A DNA stretch of 64,000 bases from positions 53,403,097 through 53,467,096 of the forward strand of contig CM070584.1 in NCBI GenBank assembly GCA_036346355.1. Direction: 5' to 3'. How positions within the stretch are numbered: position 1 is the first letter of the stretch; each line of letters opens with the position of its first letter. Of the stretch, positions 21,281-33,385 are shown piece by piece. A model generated the notes under the pieces. It ran no database searches, had not been told where the DNA came from, and saw nothing but the letters and a program-made list of their open reading frames with translations. Position numbers and translations under genes: made by a program. Source of the DNA: Rhipidocladum racemiflorum (Eukaryota > Streptophyta > Magnoliopsida > Poales > Poaceae).

Positions 21281-24200
21281 ATGTCGTCAACTGACAAGCC
21301 TACGGTTACCGCCGATATCAACACTGATGCTATAATCGCGCCTCAAATGGCCGATTTAACCCCTGAACAGGGAAAAGAAATCGAGGACCGAAAGGCAGCT
21401 TTAGAAGAGATGATGCTGCGGTGCTTCCAGAAAACACGCCGTGGCGTTACTCAAAAAACTGCACTCCCAAGCCTCAATCATATCGGAGATTCGTCATCCG
21501 AATCGGTAAGCCGATACGCACCCGCTCAAGCTGATTTATCAAGTATGATCGAGCAATCTGTCCATCACGCATTAATTAATCAGTCATCGGCTCTAGTGTC
21601 TACATTGAAGCCGATGATAGAAAATAGTGTGAAAACAATTGCTCAAGAATTAGCTGTGTCTGGAAGCCTGCTAGATCCACCACAAACCATCCCTGCATAC
21701 CCAGTATATTCCATAACACCTAACGCCAACACAGTAAATGTGTCGGCTCAAACACCTATGATGCCAACTCAACCTACTGTTTTGAAACCAAGCATACAGA
21801 GAGATGGATTTACGCACTACCATGGGCACACGGATGGGGCTAAGATAAACGCATCAAATCCGTCAAACGGGCCGTCCAATAGCGTCGGTCTATCGGCTTA
21901 TCAGCCGATCGAAACGGATCAGGCCCCGCAATCGCGGGGAGCCACAACCGTAAAACAAGCGCCGTACAGGGTGGTGCCATACGTCGAAACTTCCGCGACC
22001 ATACCCGATGCGTTGGGTTTTAACCATAATGACCAAGTACCAAGACCCCCTGCGATGCGATTTGGACAAAGACCCGAGTTTGCACTCGGGGGGCAGGGCG
22101 TGAACCATGAAAATTGGCAATGTCCGGTTGCACTACAAGCCGACAATGTCAATTGGGCGAAACAAATTGCTAACGTTTTAAGAGAACAGTTCGGTTTACA
22201 ACCCAGAGAAAGAGTGATCGGCTATAGGAAGCCGTACCCCGATTACATAGATCGAATGCCATACCCACACAACTTTCGAATACCAGACTTTGCCAAATTC
22301 TCAGGTGATGATTCCGTCACCACAATTGAGCATATCGGACGGTTTATGGCTCGATCGGAGAGGCTGATCAGATGGACTGAAAATTAGACTGTTTCCTTTA
22401 TCATTGTCTGGTGCTGCATTCACTTGGTTCACTAATCTACCCCCAAATTCAGTTCACGTGTGGAATGATTTAGAAAGCCGATTCCATGAATACTTTTTTT
22501 CGGGAACTATGGAGCTTAGGATTTCTGATCTTAGTTCGATCGACCAATACGGCGAATCGGTTTCCGATTATATCAGAAGATTTAGAGGCGTACGGAATAG
22601 ATGCTTTAGTGTGACGTTACCCGATGATCAATTGGCCGATTTAGCATTCCAAGGGCTAATCCCGCCATTAAAAGAGAAGCTATCGGGCCAAGAGTTTCCA
22701 GATTTAGGCCACTTACTCCACCGCGTATCGGCACATGAAAGCCGATATGCAGAGAGCAAAGGGTTTAAAGATAGATTTAAGCTAAACAGTAGTGAAAAGG
22801 CCAAAGTAAACATGGTAGATTACAATTCAAGCGACACCTCCGAGGACTAATGAGAAATAAACATAGCCGAGTGGACCAAGGGTTCTAAAAAGCCACTCGT
22901 ATGCTCTCTGCTCAAACCAATAAAAAATAGGGCGGAGATCAAGTATTCATATGACGTGTCTAAGTGCGACAAGATATTTGATTTATTAATGCAAGAAAAA
23001 CTCATAAAGTTGCCGGAGGGACATGTCATACCATCGACCGAGGAAATTAAAAAGCGAAGGTATTGCAAATGGCACCATTCGTTTTCACATAATACTAACG
23101 ACTGCAATATTTTTCGACAACAGATTCAATCGGCCATCACTGATGGCAGGCTAAAATTTGCGGAAGAGTCGGCTATGCAGATAGATATGAGCCCTTTTCA
23201 AGTCAACATGGTTCAATGTTCACGAAAAGGAAAGAGGCCTGCAGAAGAAGATAAGCCAACTAAAGGAATTGTATCACGAGACGAGACAGTACAGATTACT
23301 ATCGGTTCTATACAGATAGAAGCCGATAGGAATGGACAAAATTCAAGAACGGTAAAACCAAGAGGGGACCTGGAGGTCGGTAAATGGTATCGGGCTGAGA
23401 GGGCTCCAAGAAAAGTCGATTTCAAACCAAAGCCGACCTTCTCACAGCTCCTGGGGAAGTATGAAAGGATAAGTCGGAGATGTAACAAACAACACCAGAG
23501 TTTTCATCGGCTAGGGCAAGAGAGGGACGAACGTTGGCGGCCAGATATGTCGTATCGGCCAACTACTGAAGAAGAGAAACATCGGCAATGTCCCTTTTGG
23601 CAGTTTTGCTGGGAGAGAGGGATGACCTTACCAACAGCTGTGTCTTGTCCTATGCAACACTCGTCTGTATATCGGCCAAACCGGTCTGTAAAAGATAGGT
23701 TGTCTAGACCGATATACAATCATCCAGATGTAAGAAGCAGGAGGCCGATCCATGAAAGGTTGTCAACATCGGAGCAAGGCGAGTCCTCTCGAAATCAGGA
23801 ACTATCGGCTAACACAAGTAGAATGGAATCTGACAGCGAGATGAGCAATTTAGCTGGAAAAATAAGAAAGCCGATAGAACCTAAACCTAGGTGGTGCCCC
23901 TCAGGTCTCAGCAAATCACAACGCAGGAGGCTTCGTGATTAAAAACACAAGAAGAGAGGGAAGCCAAAAGGAGAGCGAGAGGGATCGGATGTTTAATAAG
24001 TTAAGACCTGCACCGGTTCTAAAAAAGGAATGGAGAAGGAAGGAACAGATCGATAGTGACTCAGATCAATCGGTCGAATCCGGTTCTCCAATGATCCGTG
24101 ATGATACACCACCAATGGATATAAACATGGTATTCACCTTACCAGCCGAGTTCAAAACCGAAGAATCAGCTGAGGAAGTGTTCGCCCAATTATGCCTCGG

Positions 24201-24819
24201 AGCACCAGATGCTGTATTCGAAAAGCCACAAGACATGCATCGGCATCTAAAACCATTATATCTAAAAGGGTATATTAATGGCCGACCGATATCTCGTATG
24301 TTGGTCGATGGCGGGGCGACAGTCAACCTGATGCCGTTAAGTACTTTCAAGAAATTGGGTAAAGCCGATGAAGACTTGATCAAAACCAATATGGTGCTAA
24401 ATGACTTCACGGGAGACCCAACTGAGGCTAAAGGCGTAATGGTGTCGGAACTGACAGTCGGTAATAAAACTTTGCCGACTGCATTTTTTGTGATCGAAGC
24501 CAAAGGCAATTACAGCGTGCTCCTTGGGCGGGACTGGATCCATGCCAATTGCTGTATACCATCAACTATGCACCAAAAATTGGTGCAGTGGAACGATGAT
24601 ACAGTAGAAGTCGTACCGGCCGATACATCGGCTCATATCGCCATGGCTAGCCCTGACACCAACTGGCCACACGAAGAAGCCGAATGTATATCAGGAAAAG
24701 CCTTGGATAATTGCGATTTTATCTGCGTTGAGAAGTCAGGATTCAAGCCGATCAGCGTTAAACCCAACACGTTTGATCGGACGGACGAAGTAGTAAGAAG
24801 ATGGAGTACAAGACACTAG
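21281..24819 (+). pseudogene. gag: Element 1 gag and protease, broken by frameshifts
   Basis: Gag starts at the ATG at 21281. The frame runs to 22387, then shifts to 22404-22850, then to 22956-23942; the protease part lies in 23935-24819. The gag core has the plant Gypsy features FTWFTNLPPNSVHVWNDLE and YIRRFRGVRNRC. A Cys/His cluster (YCKWHHSFSHNTNDC) fills the zinc-knuckle position. The protease has VDGGATVNLMP, a D-G-G variant of the aspartic protease motif, followed by LLGRDWI. Gag would form the particle and the protease would process the polyprotein. At least two frame breaks (near 22387 and 22855) preclude a full-length product. Confidence 0.85.
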
Positions 24820-26974
24820 CAAAGCTGCAGGAAAAGACCGGGAGCTATCGGCAAGAAAAATACGAAGAAGCTGTTGAGGATTTTGAAGAAGAAAGAAAAG
24901 GGTTGGGATTTACTTCTGCCGATTTACTCGAAGAAATCAATATTGGGGAAGGTGATGGCAAAAGACCAACTTTTGTAAGTGCTAAATTAGAACCCAGTTA
25001 TAAAGCAAAGTTGGTCGAAATACTCAAAAAATATAGGGATTGCTTCGCATGGGAATATTACGAGATGCCAGGCTTAAGCCGACAGCTAGTTGAGCATCGG
25101 CTACCAATAAAGCCTGGGTATCGACCATTCAAACAATACCCTAGGCGATTTAATCCTACGTTATATGACGCTATAAAGGAAGAAGTAGGACGATTGCTAG
25201 AGGCAAAGTTTATCCGGCCCTGCCGATACGCTGAATGGGTCTCAAACATCGCCCTCAGAAGAAGAAAAATGGCAAACTTAGGGTATGTGTCGATTTTAGA
25301 GATTTGAACAGAGCTACACCAAAGACAGTACCGATGCCTATAGCCGATATGCTTATCGATGCTGCATCTGGGAATAAAATCATAAGTTTTTGACGGAACG
25401 CCGGATACAATCGATATTCATGGCCGGTGATATACCCAAAACGGCTTTCAGATGTCCGGGGGCCTTGGGGCTGTATGAGTGGAAAGTTATGACCTTCGGT
25501 TTAAAAAATGCCGGTGCTACCTATCAGCGTGCTATGAACCATATTTTCCATGATATGATCGGTAATACCGTGGAGGTATACATTGACGACGTAGTGGTAA
25601 AATCCAAAGAAGACTGGCAACATTTAGCCGATCTGGAAAAGATGTTCGAAAGCACGAGGTTACATGGGTTAAAAATGAACCCTCTCAAGTGTGCGTTCGG
25701 AGTATCGGCTGGACAATTTCTTGGGTTTACGGTGCATGGAGGAGGAATTGAAGTAAACCAAGCCAAAGTAAAAGCTATAGCCGATACTAAACCGCCGACA
25801 AGCAAAAAGGAGTTGCAGGTGTTGATTGGGAAAATCAACTACTTACGACGTTTTATCTCAAACTTGTCAGGGCGTATTCGGGCCTTCGCACCGCTGCTGA
25901 AAATTAAAGACAACCAAGAGTTCAAATGGGAAGCCGATCAACAAAAAGCCTTCGATTTACATAAAAGGTTATCTCGATGAGTCCACCAAAGATTGACCGC
26001 ACCAAAACATGGTATACCTTTTAGACTATATATATCAGCTGAAGGTGATTCGATTGGGGCAGTCTTAACACAAGAAGCCGATAGGAAGGAACGAGCAATA
26101 TTTTACTTAAGCCGACGTCTTTTAGATGCAGAAACCAGGTATCCCCTAGTAGAGAAATTATGCTTATCATTGTATTTTGCCTGCACCAAATTAAGACATT
26201 ATATACTGGCTTCCAAATGCGTTATAATATGCAAAACCGATGTGGTCAAATATATATTATCAGCGCCAATTCTGCGGGGTCGGCTTGGTAAATGGGCATA
26301 CGCCTTAACAGAGTTCGAGTTAACCTATGAGTCCGCTAAATCTGTGAAAGGACAAGCTGTGGCCGATTTTATCACAGGGAGTGAAACATTAGCAGGAACA
26401 GCTGATGTAACTCCTTGGCAGCTGTATTTTGATGGATCCGTTTGCCAGGAAGGCGAAGGCATTGGCGTGATATTGATTTCACCTAGAAAACAGGAGTATG
26501 ACTTCATGTATCGGCTAAATAGTCGATGTTCGAATAATCAAGCAGAATACGAAGCATTGCTAAGAGGCCTACAATTGCTAGATAGCATCGGGGTGAAAGA
26601 CGTCGAAGCTTTTGGAGACTCGATGTTAATTGTACAGCAAGTCAAAGGGGAGTACCGATGCAACGACGGTGCGCTAACTCAGTACTTACATCAATGCCTC
26701 CAGATCATCGAGATGCTCACTACATTTTCTATAAAACATATCCCCAGAGAAGCTAATAATAAAGCAAACCGATTAGCACAATGTGCGTCGGGGTACAAGA
26801 CTGAAAGCCGACAGGGACCAATCGGGCTAGACGTTTGGCCGATTTTGTGTGTCCACCCTGTCGACTGGAGAACAGAGATAAGGGATTATTTGTCAGATCC
26901 AACCAAGCCGACCGAGCAGAAGGTCAGGCGCAAAGCACTCAAATATGTTCTACTAGAAGATGTATTATACTTTC
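24801..26974 (+). pseudogene. pol: Element 1 reverse transcriptase and RNase H, interrupted
   Basis: The frames are 24801-25307, 25390-25980 and 25993-26974. The RT has the linker RFNPTLYDAIKEEVGRLLEA, MTFGLKNAGATYQRAMN and the catalytic YIDDVVV. A first RNase H lies at about 25995-26390 (FRLYISAEGDSIGAVL, FYLSRRL); a second, plant-type RNase H at 26400-26800 has YFDGSVCQEGEG and SNNQAEYEALLRGL. Two RNase H-like segments are usual in the Tat group. Shifts occur near 25250-25310 and 25390 inside the RT fingers/palm, so it is inactive. The sequence is cut at 26974 by insertion of element 2 and resumes at 41710. Confidence 0.85.
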
Positions 26975-28133
26975 TGTCGGCGTATTCTACACCGAGGTAC
27001 CCGCTCCCCCGCACTAAAAAGCGGTCAAGTGGCGGCCAGGGCATGCTTGGGCCCACCGCCGCGGCAAGAGAAAGAGCCCCACGGTGGTCGCCCAGGGGAC
27101 ACGTGGCGTCTGAGCGACCACTGGGCACCCAAGCAAAGTGGTCGCCAATGGACACGCGTGGCGTCTGAGCGCCACTGGGCACCCAAGAAAGTGGTCGCCA
27201 ACAAGACAAAGCAAGGTGGTCGCCAGCGGACACGTGGCGTCTGAGCCAGCTGGCGCCAGCAAGGTGTTCGCCAGCAGACACGCTGCGTCTGAGCGAGCAG
27301 CTGGCGCCAACAAGGTGTTCGCCAGCAGACACGGGGCATCTGAGCGAGCAGCTGGCACCCAAAGAAGGTGTTCGCCAGCGACACGTGGCGTCTGAGCAGC
27401 TGCTGGCACTCAGCAAGGTGGTCGCCAGCCGACGCTGGCGTCTGAGCAGCTGCTGGCGCCAAAGAAGGTGGTCGCCAGCCAATGGCGTGGCGTCTGAGCA
27501 GCCAGCTGGCGCCAATGACGCGTGGCGTCTGATCCTAGCCACTGGCGCACCATCCCCGGGATAGTCCCGCCGAGATCAATGACATTTAATGCGAATCGTG
27601 CGCATTAAATGCGGAAGCATAGAGACTACAGCATGGCGGCGCGCCTTCCCCAGGCACATCATTATTGCGGGAGTCGTCACGGCAGCACCTCATCCCCTGA
27701 CGGAACGGGGCCCAAGGCAAGGGCGCGACGGCTGAGACCGGTCTTAAATGTTGCGTAAGGGCGGGGGTGAATGCATTAAATACGCCCGTGGCAGTGTAAT
27801 GAGTAGGATTGGCAGTGTAAGCCTCCCATGCGCCCCCAGCAGCCCAAGTATAAAAGGAAGCCAGGGTGCATGGGAGAGGGGGTCGGAAAAGGCTGTAAGG
27901 TTTTCATCCTCTCCCGCAAGAACACGAGCAATACCAAGAAAGGCAGGACTAGGGCTATTACTCCCCGGAGGGCCTGAACCTGGGTAAAAACTCCTCGTGT
28001 CCCCCCGTTAGCCTGAGCCTCCCGGTACTCCGGTCGTCTACGTCTTCCACTCCGAGGCGATTGCCCCGAAAGCCCCCCGTCCGAACCTCATAAGCACCCG
28101 TCTCGGAGGTGCCTGTTGGCTAGTACGCCGACA
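26975..28133 (+). repeat. Element 2 5' LTR with nine-copy internal tandem repeat
   Basis: 1159 bp. The U3 part (27080-27540) contains about nine copies of a roughly 50-bp unit with 'acacgtggcgtctgagc'; three keep a perfect CACGTGGC (G-box/ABRE core). A TATA box (TATAAAA) lies at 27849-27855. Long open frames on both strands here are artefacts of the repeat. Confidence 0.93.
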
Positions 28134-28153
28134 GTGGCGCGCCAGGTAGGGGC
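28134..28153 (+). other. Element 2 primer-binding-site region
   Basis: gtggcgcgccaggtaggggc directly follows the LTR. This TGGCGCGCCAGGTAGGGG-type start is usual for plant Gypsy elements of this kind. Confidence 0.55.
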
Positions 28154-28227
28154 TATTGGTGGTTAGATCGCCCCCCTTTCTTCCGTTTCAGGCGAGAGGC
28201 TCAGCAGAAGAGGGGGCGTTTGTCTTC

Positions 28228-30371
28228 ATGGCGGATTCGCACTCCAAGCGTGGCAATCTGCCCGAAGAAAGTGGCGCTCATAGCCGCTCCAGTATTCGGG
28301 AGAGGAACCGGCTATCCCGGGTCCCTCCGCGGCAGGAGAAGCGCACGTGACTCCCACGCCTGGGGGTCACCCTATCCAGCGGCGCTTGGCGCTGGGGGAT
28401 GACACCCCCGCGCGAAGCCTTCATGCGGCCCGGCTCCTTCTCGATCATCCCCGATGGCGGCTGGGAAACACCCGGCAACTCCGTGGCTGCGGGATAGTGT
28501 ACACCGGGGGGACGTCGCACAACAGCAAGTTGAAGCCGCGACCCCGCGGGGGGCTTCCGACGCGTGGCGGCAGAGACCGCGCGCGCCTGACGGGCCCGGT
28601 TCCAGCCGCCACACGACGACCCCTCCCGGTGTCAAGGGTCGGGACAAGGGGAAGGGAGTCCTGGTTGCAACCCCTCCGCAGGGGACGGCACGTGACTCCG
28701 CTTCTTCCCGCGGTCCCCCCGAGCCAAGGGGGAACCGCGAAGACCTTCGACCGTGCCTTGATGAGAGGCGGCGTCAGCGCGACGGTGACCTGCGTCGTGT
28801 CCTTCGCGAACGTCGCGAGGGCGCAAGCGAGGGCTCCTCCTCGGACTGGTGGGAGCGCAGGTCGCACTCCTCATCCTCTCCTCAGGATCGAGGGGTCGGG
28901 CGAACGACGCTGCTCCCCTACAACGTTGGATGCCAGCGTTCTCTCTCGCCGCCGGCAAGCCACATGGCCGGAGAGATTCCGCCCGCCTCCATCGGCAAGA
29001 TGACGGTACCACCAACCCGAGGAGTTCCTGCAAATCTATACCACGGTGGTGCGTGCGGCGGGAGGGTCCGAGAAGGTCATGGCCAACTACCTCCCGACGT
29101 CGCCGACGGCTCGCCTGCCTTGGCTACTTAACCTCCCGCGAGGCTCTGTACACTCATGGGAGGAACTATGCGACATTTTTGTCGCCAACTTTCAGGGCTC
29201 TTACGCTCAACCAGGCGTGGAGGACGACCTCCAAGCTCTGGAGCAGGCAGAGGGGGAGTCCCTGAGAGAGTTCATCCGGCGGTTCAGCCACTGCCGCAAC
29301 ACGATCCCCCGGATCTCTGAGCAGTCGGTGATTATCGCTTTCCGGAGGGGGGTCCGAGACCAGAAGATGCGGGAAAAGATGGCCACGCGCGTCATCTCAA
29401 CCACGTCTGAGTTGTTCTCCCTGGCGCACAAGTGCGCCAGGGCGGCCGAAGCTCGGAAGTGCGCGACAAAACCTTCTGACTCCGGCGATGCTGGCGCCTC
29501 GAAGTCCTCCGACCGCAAGAAGAAAAAGAAAAAGCGGAGGGAGGCAACCGATAGGGAGGTCTTGGTCGCTGAGCCGGAGCCCAAATCCCGGCGTCATAAT
29601 GATCAGGACCAGCGGGACGAGCGCCGGGGCAAGCGCGGTGACCGCAGGGACCGTTGCTCACCCCGCCGCGAAGACGATGGCGGCAAGCCCTATTGCCCCA
29701 TCCATCGAACAAGCGGACACGACTTGGAGGACTGCCAAGTTGTGTCCAAGCTGGTCGACAGGCGGCTCAAGAAACGCCGTGAGAAAGATCGCGAAGACGA
29801 AGACGACGAAGATGCGGCTCCGCTAGCCTTCCAGCAGGCGGAGCGCATGGTGGCGTTTATACATGGTGGCTCCGCCACCTACTCGTCGAACTCGCAGTAC
29901 AAGCGGGATCTGAGGCAGGTGTGTGCCACAACGTCATCCTCTGGGGCGGGCCGGCCACTGAAGTGGTCGGAGCAGCCGATCACTTTCAGTCGGGCCGACC
30001 ACCCGGAGAGTACCGCCGGCCCTGGCCATCTCCCGATCGTGGTGTCTCCCACGGTTCGCAACGCAAAGCTGGGGCGGGTCCTGGTTGATGGAGGCAGTGC
30101 CATCAACCTGCTATCCGTTGGAGCGCATCAGCGCTCCAAATCAAGATCTGAGGCTGCGTCCGGCCCATTTATTTCTGAGTTGCCCCCGGGGTGGGTCTCC
30201 TACCCCTGGGACAAGTCCGGTTGCCGGTTACGTTCGGAGGTTCGGAGAACTTCCGGACAGAGCTGGTGGATTTTGAGGTCGCTGATTTCGACCTCCCCTA
30301 CAATGCCTTGCTCGGCCGCCCGGCCCTGGTCAAGTTCATGGCAGTGGCCCATTACGCCTACATGCTGGTGA
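28228..30371 (+). pseudogene. gag: Element 2 gag and protease, frameshifted
   Basis: A gag start is plausible at the ATG at 28228 (MADSHSKRGNLPEE), but that frame stops at about 28350. The main open part runs 29046-30371. It holds the gag core (NLPRGSVHSWEELCDIFVAN, FIRRFSHCRNTIP), a lysine/arginine-rich segment, a Cys/His cluster (YCPIHRTSGHDLEDC) and the protease motif VLVDGGSAINLLSV near 30085-30120. The sequence then shifts frame; FDLPYNALLGRPAL, the end of the protease domain, appears at 30191-30526 in another frame. Confidence 0.83.
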
Positions 30372-30535
30372 AAATCCCAGGGCCTGGGGGTCCAATTACG
30401 GTAAAGGTGGATAGACTGGAAGCCTGCGCCTCGGCCAGCGGTGCGAGGATCTGGCCGGCACCACCTGCTCGACGCGACAGGGCGACAACCCGGCCTCCCC
30501 TCGGCCAAGACTCCGCGCCCGCCTAAGCCTTCGGC

Positions 30536-33385
30536 GAGGCAAAGGCGGTCCCCGTGGGCGAGGACGGCTCGGGCAAGGTCGTCAAGATCGGCACCGACCT
30601 CGGCGCCAAATAGGAAGACGCGCTCGTCACCTTCCTCGGTCTAACCTGGATGTGTTCGCCGGGAACCATCGAAATGACCGGGTCCCAGGGAGGTGATCGA
30701 GCACCGATTGGCAACGCTCCCTGGAGCGCACCCGGTTCGGCAAAAGATCCGACGGCAGGCGCCAGAGCGACAGGATGCCATTCGGGACGAGGTGGAAAAG
30801 CTTTTGTCTGCCAAGATTGTGCGGGAGGCCACCTATCCGGAGTGGCTGGCCAACCCCGTGCTCGTGAGGAAGTCCAACGGGAAGTGGCGAATGTGCATCG
30901 ACTTCACCGACCTCAACAAAGCCTGCCCCAAGGACCCATACCCCTTTTCGCGGATAGACATCGTCGTCGACTCCACGGCGGGGTGCGAAGCTTTGTGCTT
31001 CCTCGATGCCTACTCCGGCTACCACCAGATCAGCATGGCGCAAGAAGATGAAGAGAAAACTGCTTTTGTGACTCCTCTCGGTGTGTACTGCTATGTCAAG
31101 ATGCCTTTCGGGCTGAAGAACGCTGGCGCCACCTATCAGCGGGCCATGCACATAGTGTTTCGGCCCCAAATAGGGAAGAATCTGGAAGTGTATGTCGATG
31201 ATTTGGTGGTAAAAAAAAAAAGGCCGACGAGCTCGTTCAGGACCTAGAAGAAACCTTCTCCCGCCTCAGAGAATATTGTATAAAGCTGAATCCCGAAAAG
31301 TGTATGTTTGGTGTTTCGTCCGGGAAGCTACTCGGGTTCCTGGTCTCCAGTCGTGGGATCGAGATCAATCCGGAAAAGATAGAAGCGATTGAGCGGATGC
31401 AGCCGCCCACCCGGCTCAAGCAACTGCAGTGCTTGACCGGCCGGCTAGCCTCCCTTGGCCGATTCATAGCCCGGCTGGGGGAGAAAAGCCTGCCGCTGTT
31501 CAAGCTGTTGAAGAAGACCAACTCATTTGAATGGACCCCAGAAGCGCAGCGGGCATTCGAAGATCTGAAGGAGTACCTCTCCTCCCCCCCAGTATTAGTC
31601 GCCCCTGAGCCGGGCGAGCCGTTGCTGTTATACGTAGCGGCTAGCCCCTCCGTGGTGAAGTCTGATCGGGTGGCGGAGCGGGAAGGGATTCAACGGCCGG
31701 TCTACTATATCAGCAAGGTGCTCCATGACGCGGAAACGAGGTACCCTCAAGCTCAGAAGATGGTGTATGCCGTGCTGATAGCGTCGAGGAAGCTGCGTCA
31801 CTCTACTTTCAGGGGAGAGAGATCACAGTGATCTCCTCCTACCCCCTGCGCGAGATCCTCCACAACCGGGAAGCGGAGGGCCGCATCGCAAAGTGGTCTG
31901 TCGAGCTGGGGGAGTTCGGCATCAAGTTCGCCCCTCGCACTGCTATAAAAAGTCAAAGACTAGTGGACTTTGTCGTCGAGTGGACTCCCGCCGAGTCCGA
32001 AGTTGAAGAGGACCCCGTGCCCTCCCCTTGGACACTCTTCTTCGACGGGTCCTTCAGGCTGGAAGGCGCGGGAGCAGGGGTCCTCCTGGTTTCTCCGACC
32101 GGGGACCCCCTCAAATACGTGGTCATCCTCGACTTTAAGGCCACTAACAACGTCGCCGAATACGAAGGCTTGTTGGCTGGGCTTCGGGCCGCCACAGCCA
32201 TCGGTGTCCGACGCCTGCAGGTTAAGGGCGACTCCCTGTTGGTCATCAATCAAGCAAGGAAGGATTTCTCCTGCCCTGACCCCGTCATGGCGGCGTACCT
32301 GGCGGAGGTCGAGAAATTGAGCGGCACTTCGAAGGGTTGGGATATACCCACATCCCACGACGCGACAACCACCTGGCGGACGAGCTCGCCCAGCTCGCCT
32401 CAACCAGATCTCCTGTACCAGTCGGGGTCTTTGAAGAAAGGCTTCCGCGACCGTCCATCGCAGCCCCCGTTTCCGATGGGGACGATGGTGATGCCGCTCG
32501 ACCCTCGCCTCTGGAGGGAAAGTGGATCCGGTGGAAACGCCCGGCCAGGCGGAGTACCCGGACGACCACTTAGTGGTCGCTGTACTTGACCGGGAAGGCA
32601 CATGGATGGATCCGATCCTGGCCTACCTGCGGGATCAAGTGTGCCCCGATGATGATGCGTCAGCAGAGAAGGTGGCACGAAAGGCCAAGTGCTATACCCT
32701 GGTGGCGGGGACTGTATCAGCCGGGAAAGAACGGAATTCTTCTGAAGTGCATCACTCGGGAAGAGGGGAGCAGTTTGCTCTCTGATATCCATGGAGGCGT
32801 GTGCGGGAGCCATGTGTCCGGACGAACGATGGCGGGAAAAGCTTTCCGTCAAGGGTTCTATTGGCCAACCGCCCTCCAGGATGCTTGCGAGCTGGTGAGG
32901 AGATGCGAAGCGTGCCAGTTCCACGCCAAGCAGATCCACCAACGGCCCAAGCTCGCAAACTATCCCGCTCTCTTGGCCCTTCGCGGTCTGGGGGCTGGAT
33001 ATCCTGGGCCCGTTCCCGCGGGCCACAGGGGGTTACACCCACCTGTTCGTCGCCATCGACAAGTTCACCAAATGGGTGGAAGCAGAGGCAGTGAGGTCCA
33101 TCACTGCCGCAGCTGCGGTCAAGTTCATGCAAGGGATATTCGCTCGCTTCAGGGTCGCCAACCGCATCATCACCGACAACGGCGCCTGATTCACCAGCGG
33201 CCTTCTTAGATTTCTGTGAAGAGATGGGCACCAAGGTCTGCTTTGCCTCGGTCGCCCACCCCAAGAGCAACGGCCAGGTCGAGCGGGCCAACGCACTGGT
33301 GCTGAAGGGCCTCAAGACCCGGGCGTTCGACCGACTCCACAAGCGTGGCGCCCGATGGACCGAAGAGCTCCCGGCTGTGTTGTGG
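30536..33385 (+). pseudogene. pol: Element 2 RT, RNase H and first part of integrase
   Basis: The RT (30693-31247) is well preserved, with CIDFTDLNKACPKDPYP, FLDAYSGYHQI and the active site YVDDLVV. Directly after it an A-run near 31210-31220 shifts the frame to 31304-31831. The second RNase H (about 32020-32260) has LFFDGSFRLEGAGAG and NNVAEYEGLLAGL. The integrase begins in 32586-33209 with a Cys/His cluster (RRCEACQFHAKQIH) and a second-Asp motif IITDNGA. A TGA stop then interrupts at about 33187, and the remaining core with the Glu motif (SNGQVERAN) is in the frame at 33224. It ends at 33385 where element 3 is inserted. Confidence 0.85.

Noticed and set aside
27080..27540. Regularly spaced repeats reminiscent of a CRISPR array
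   Set aside because: The units are contiguous tandem repeats inside a plant LTR, variable in length, with no unique spacers or cas genes.
26886..27542. Minus-strand frame of 218 codons with repeated RRHVSAG-type text
   Set aside because: It is the translation of the LTR tandem array; the same happens at 40649-41124 in the other LTR.
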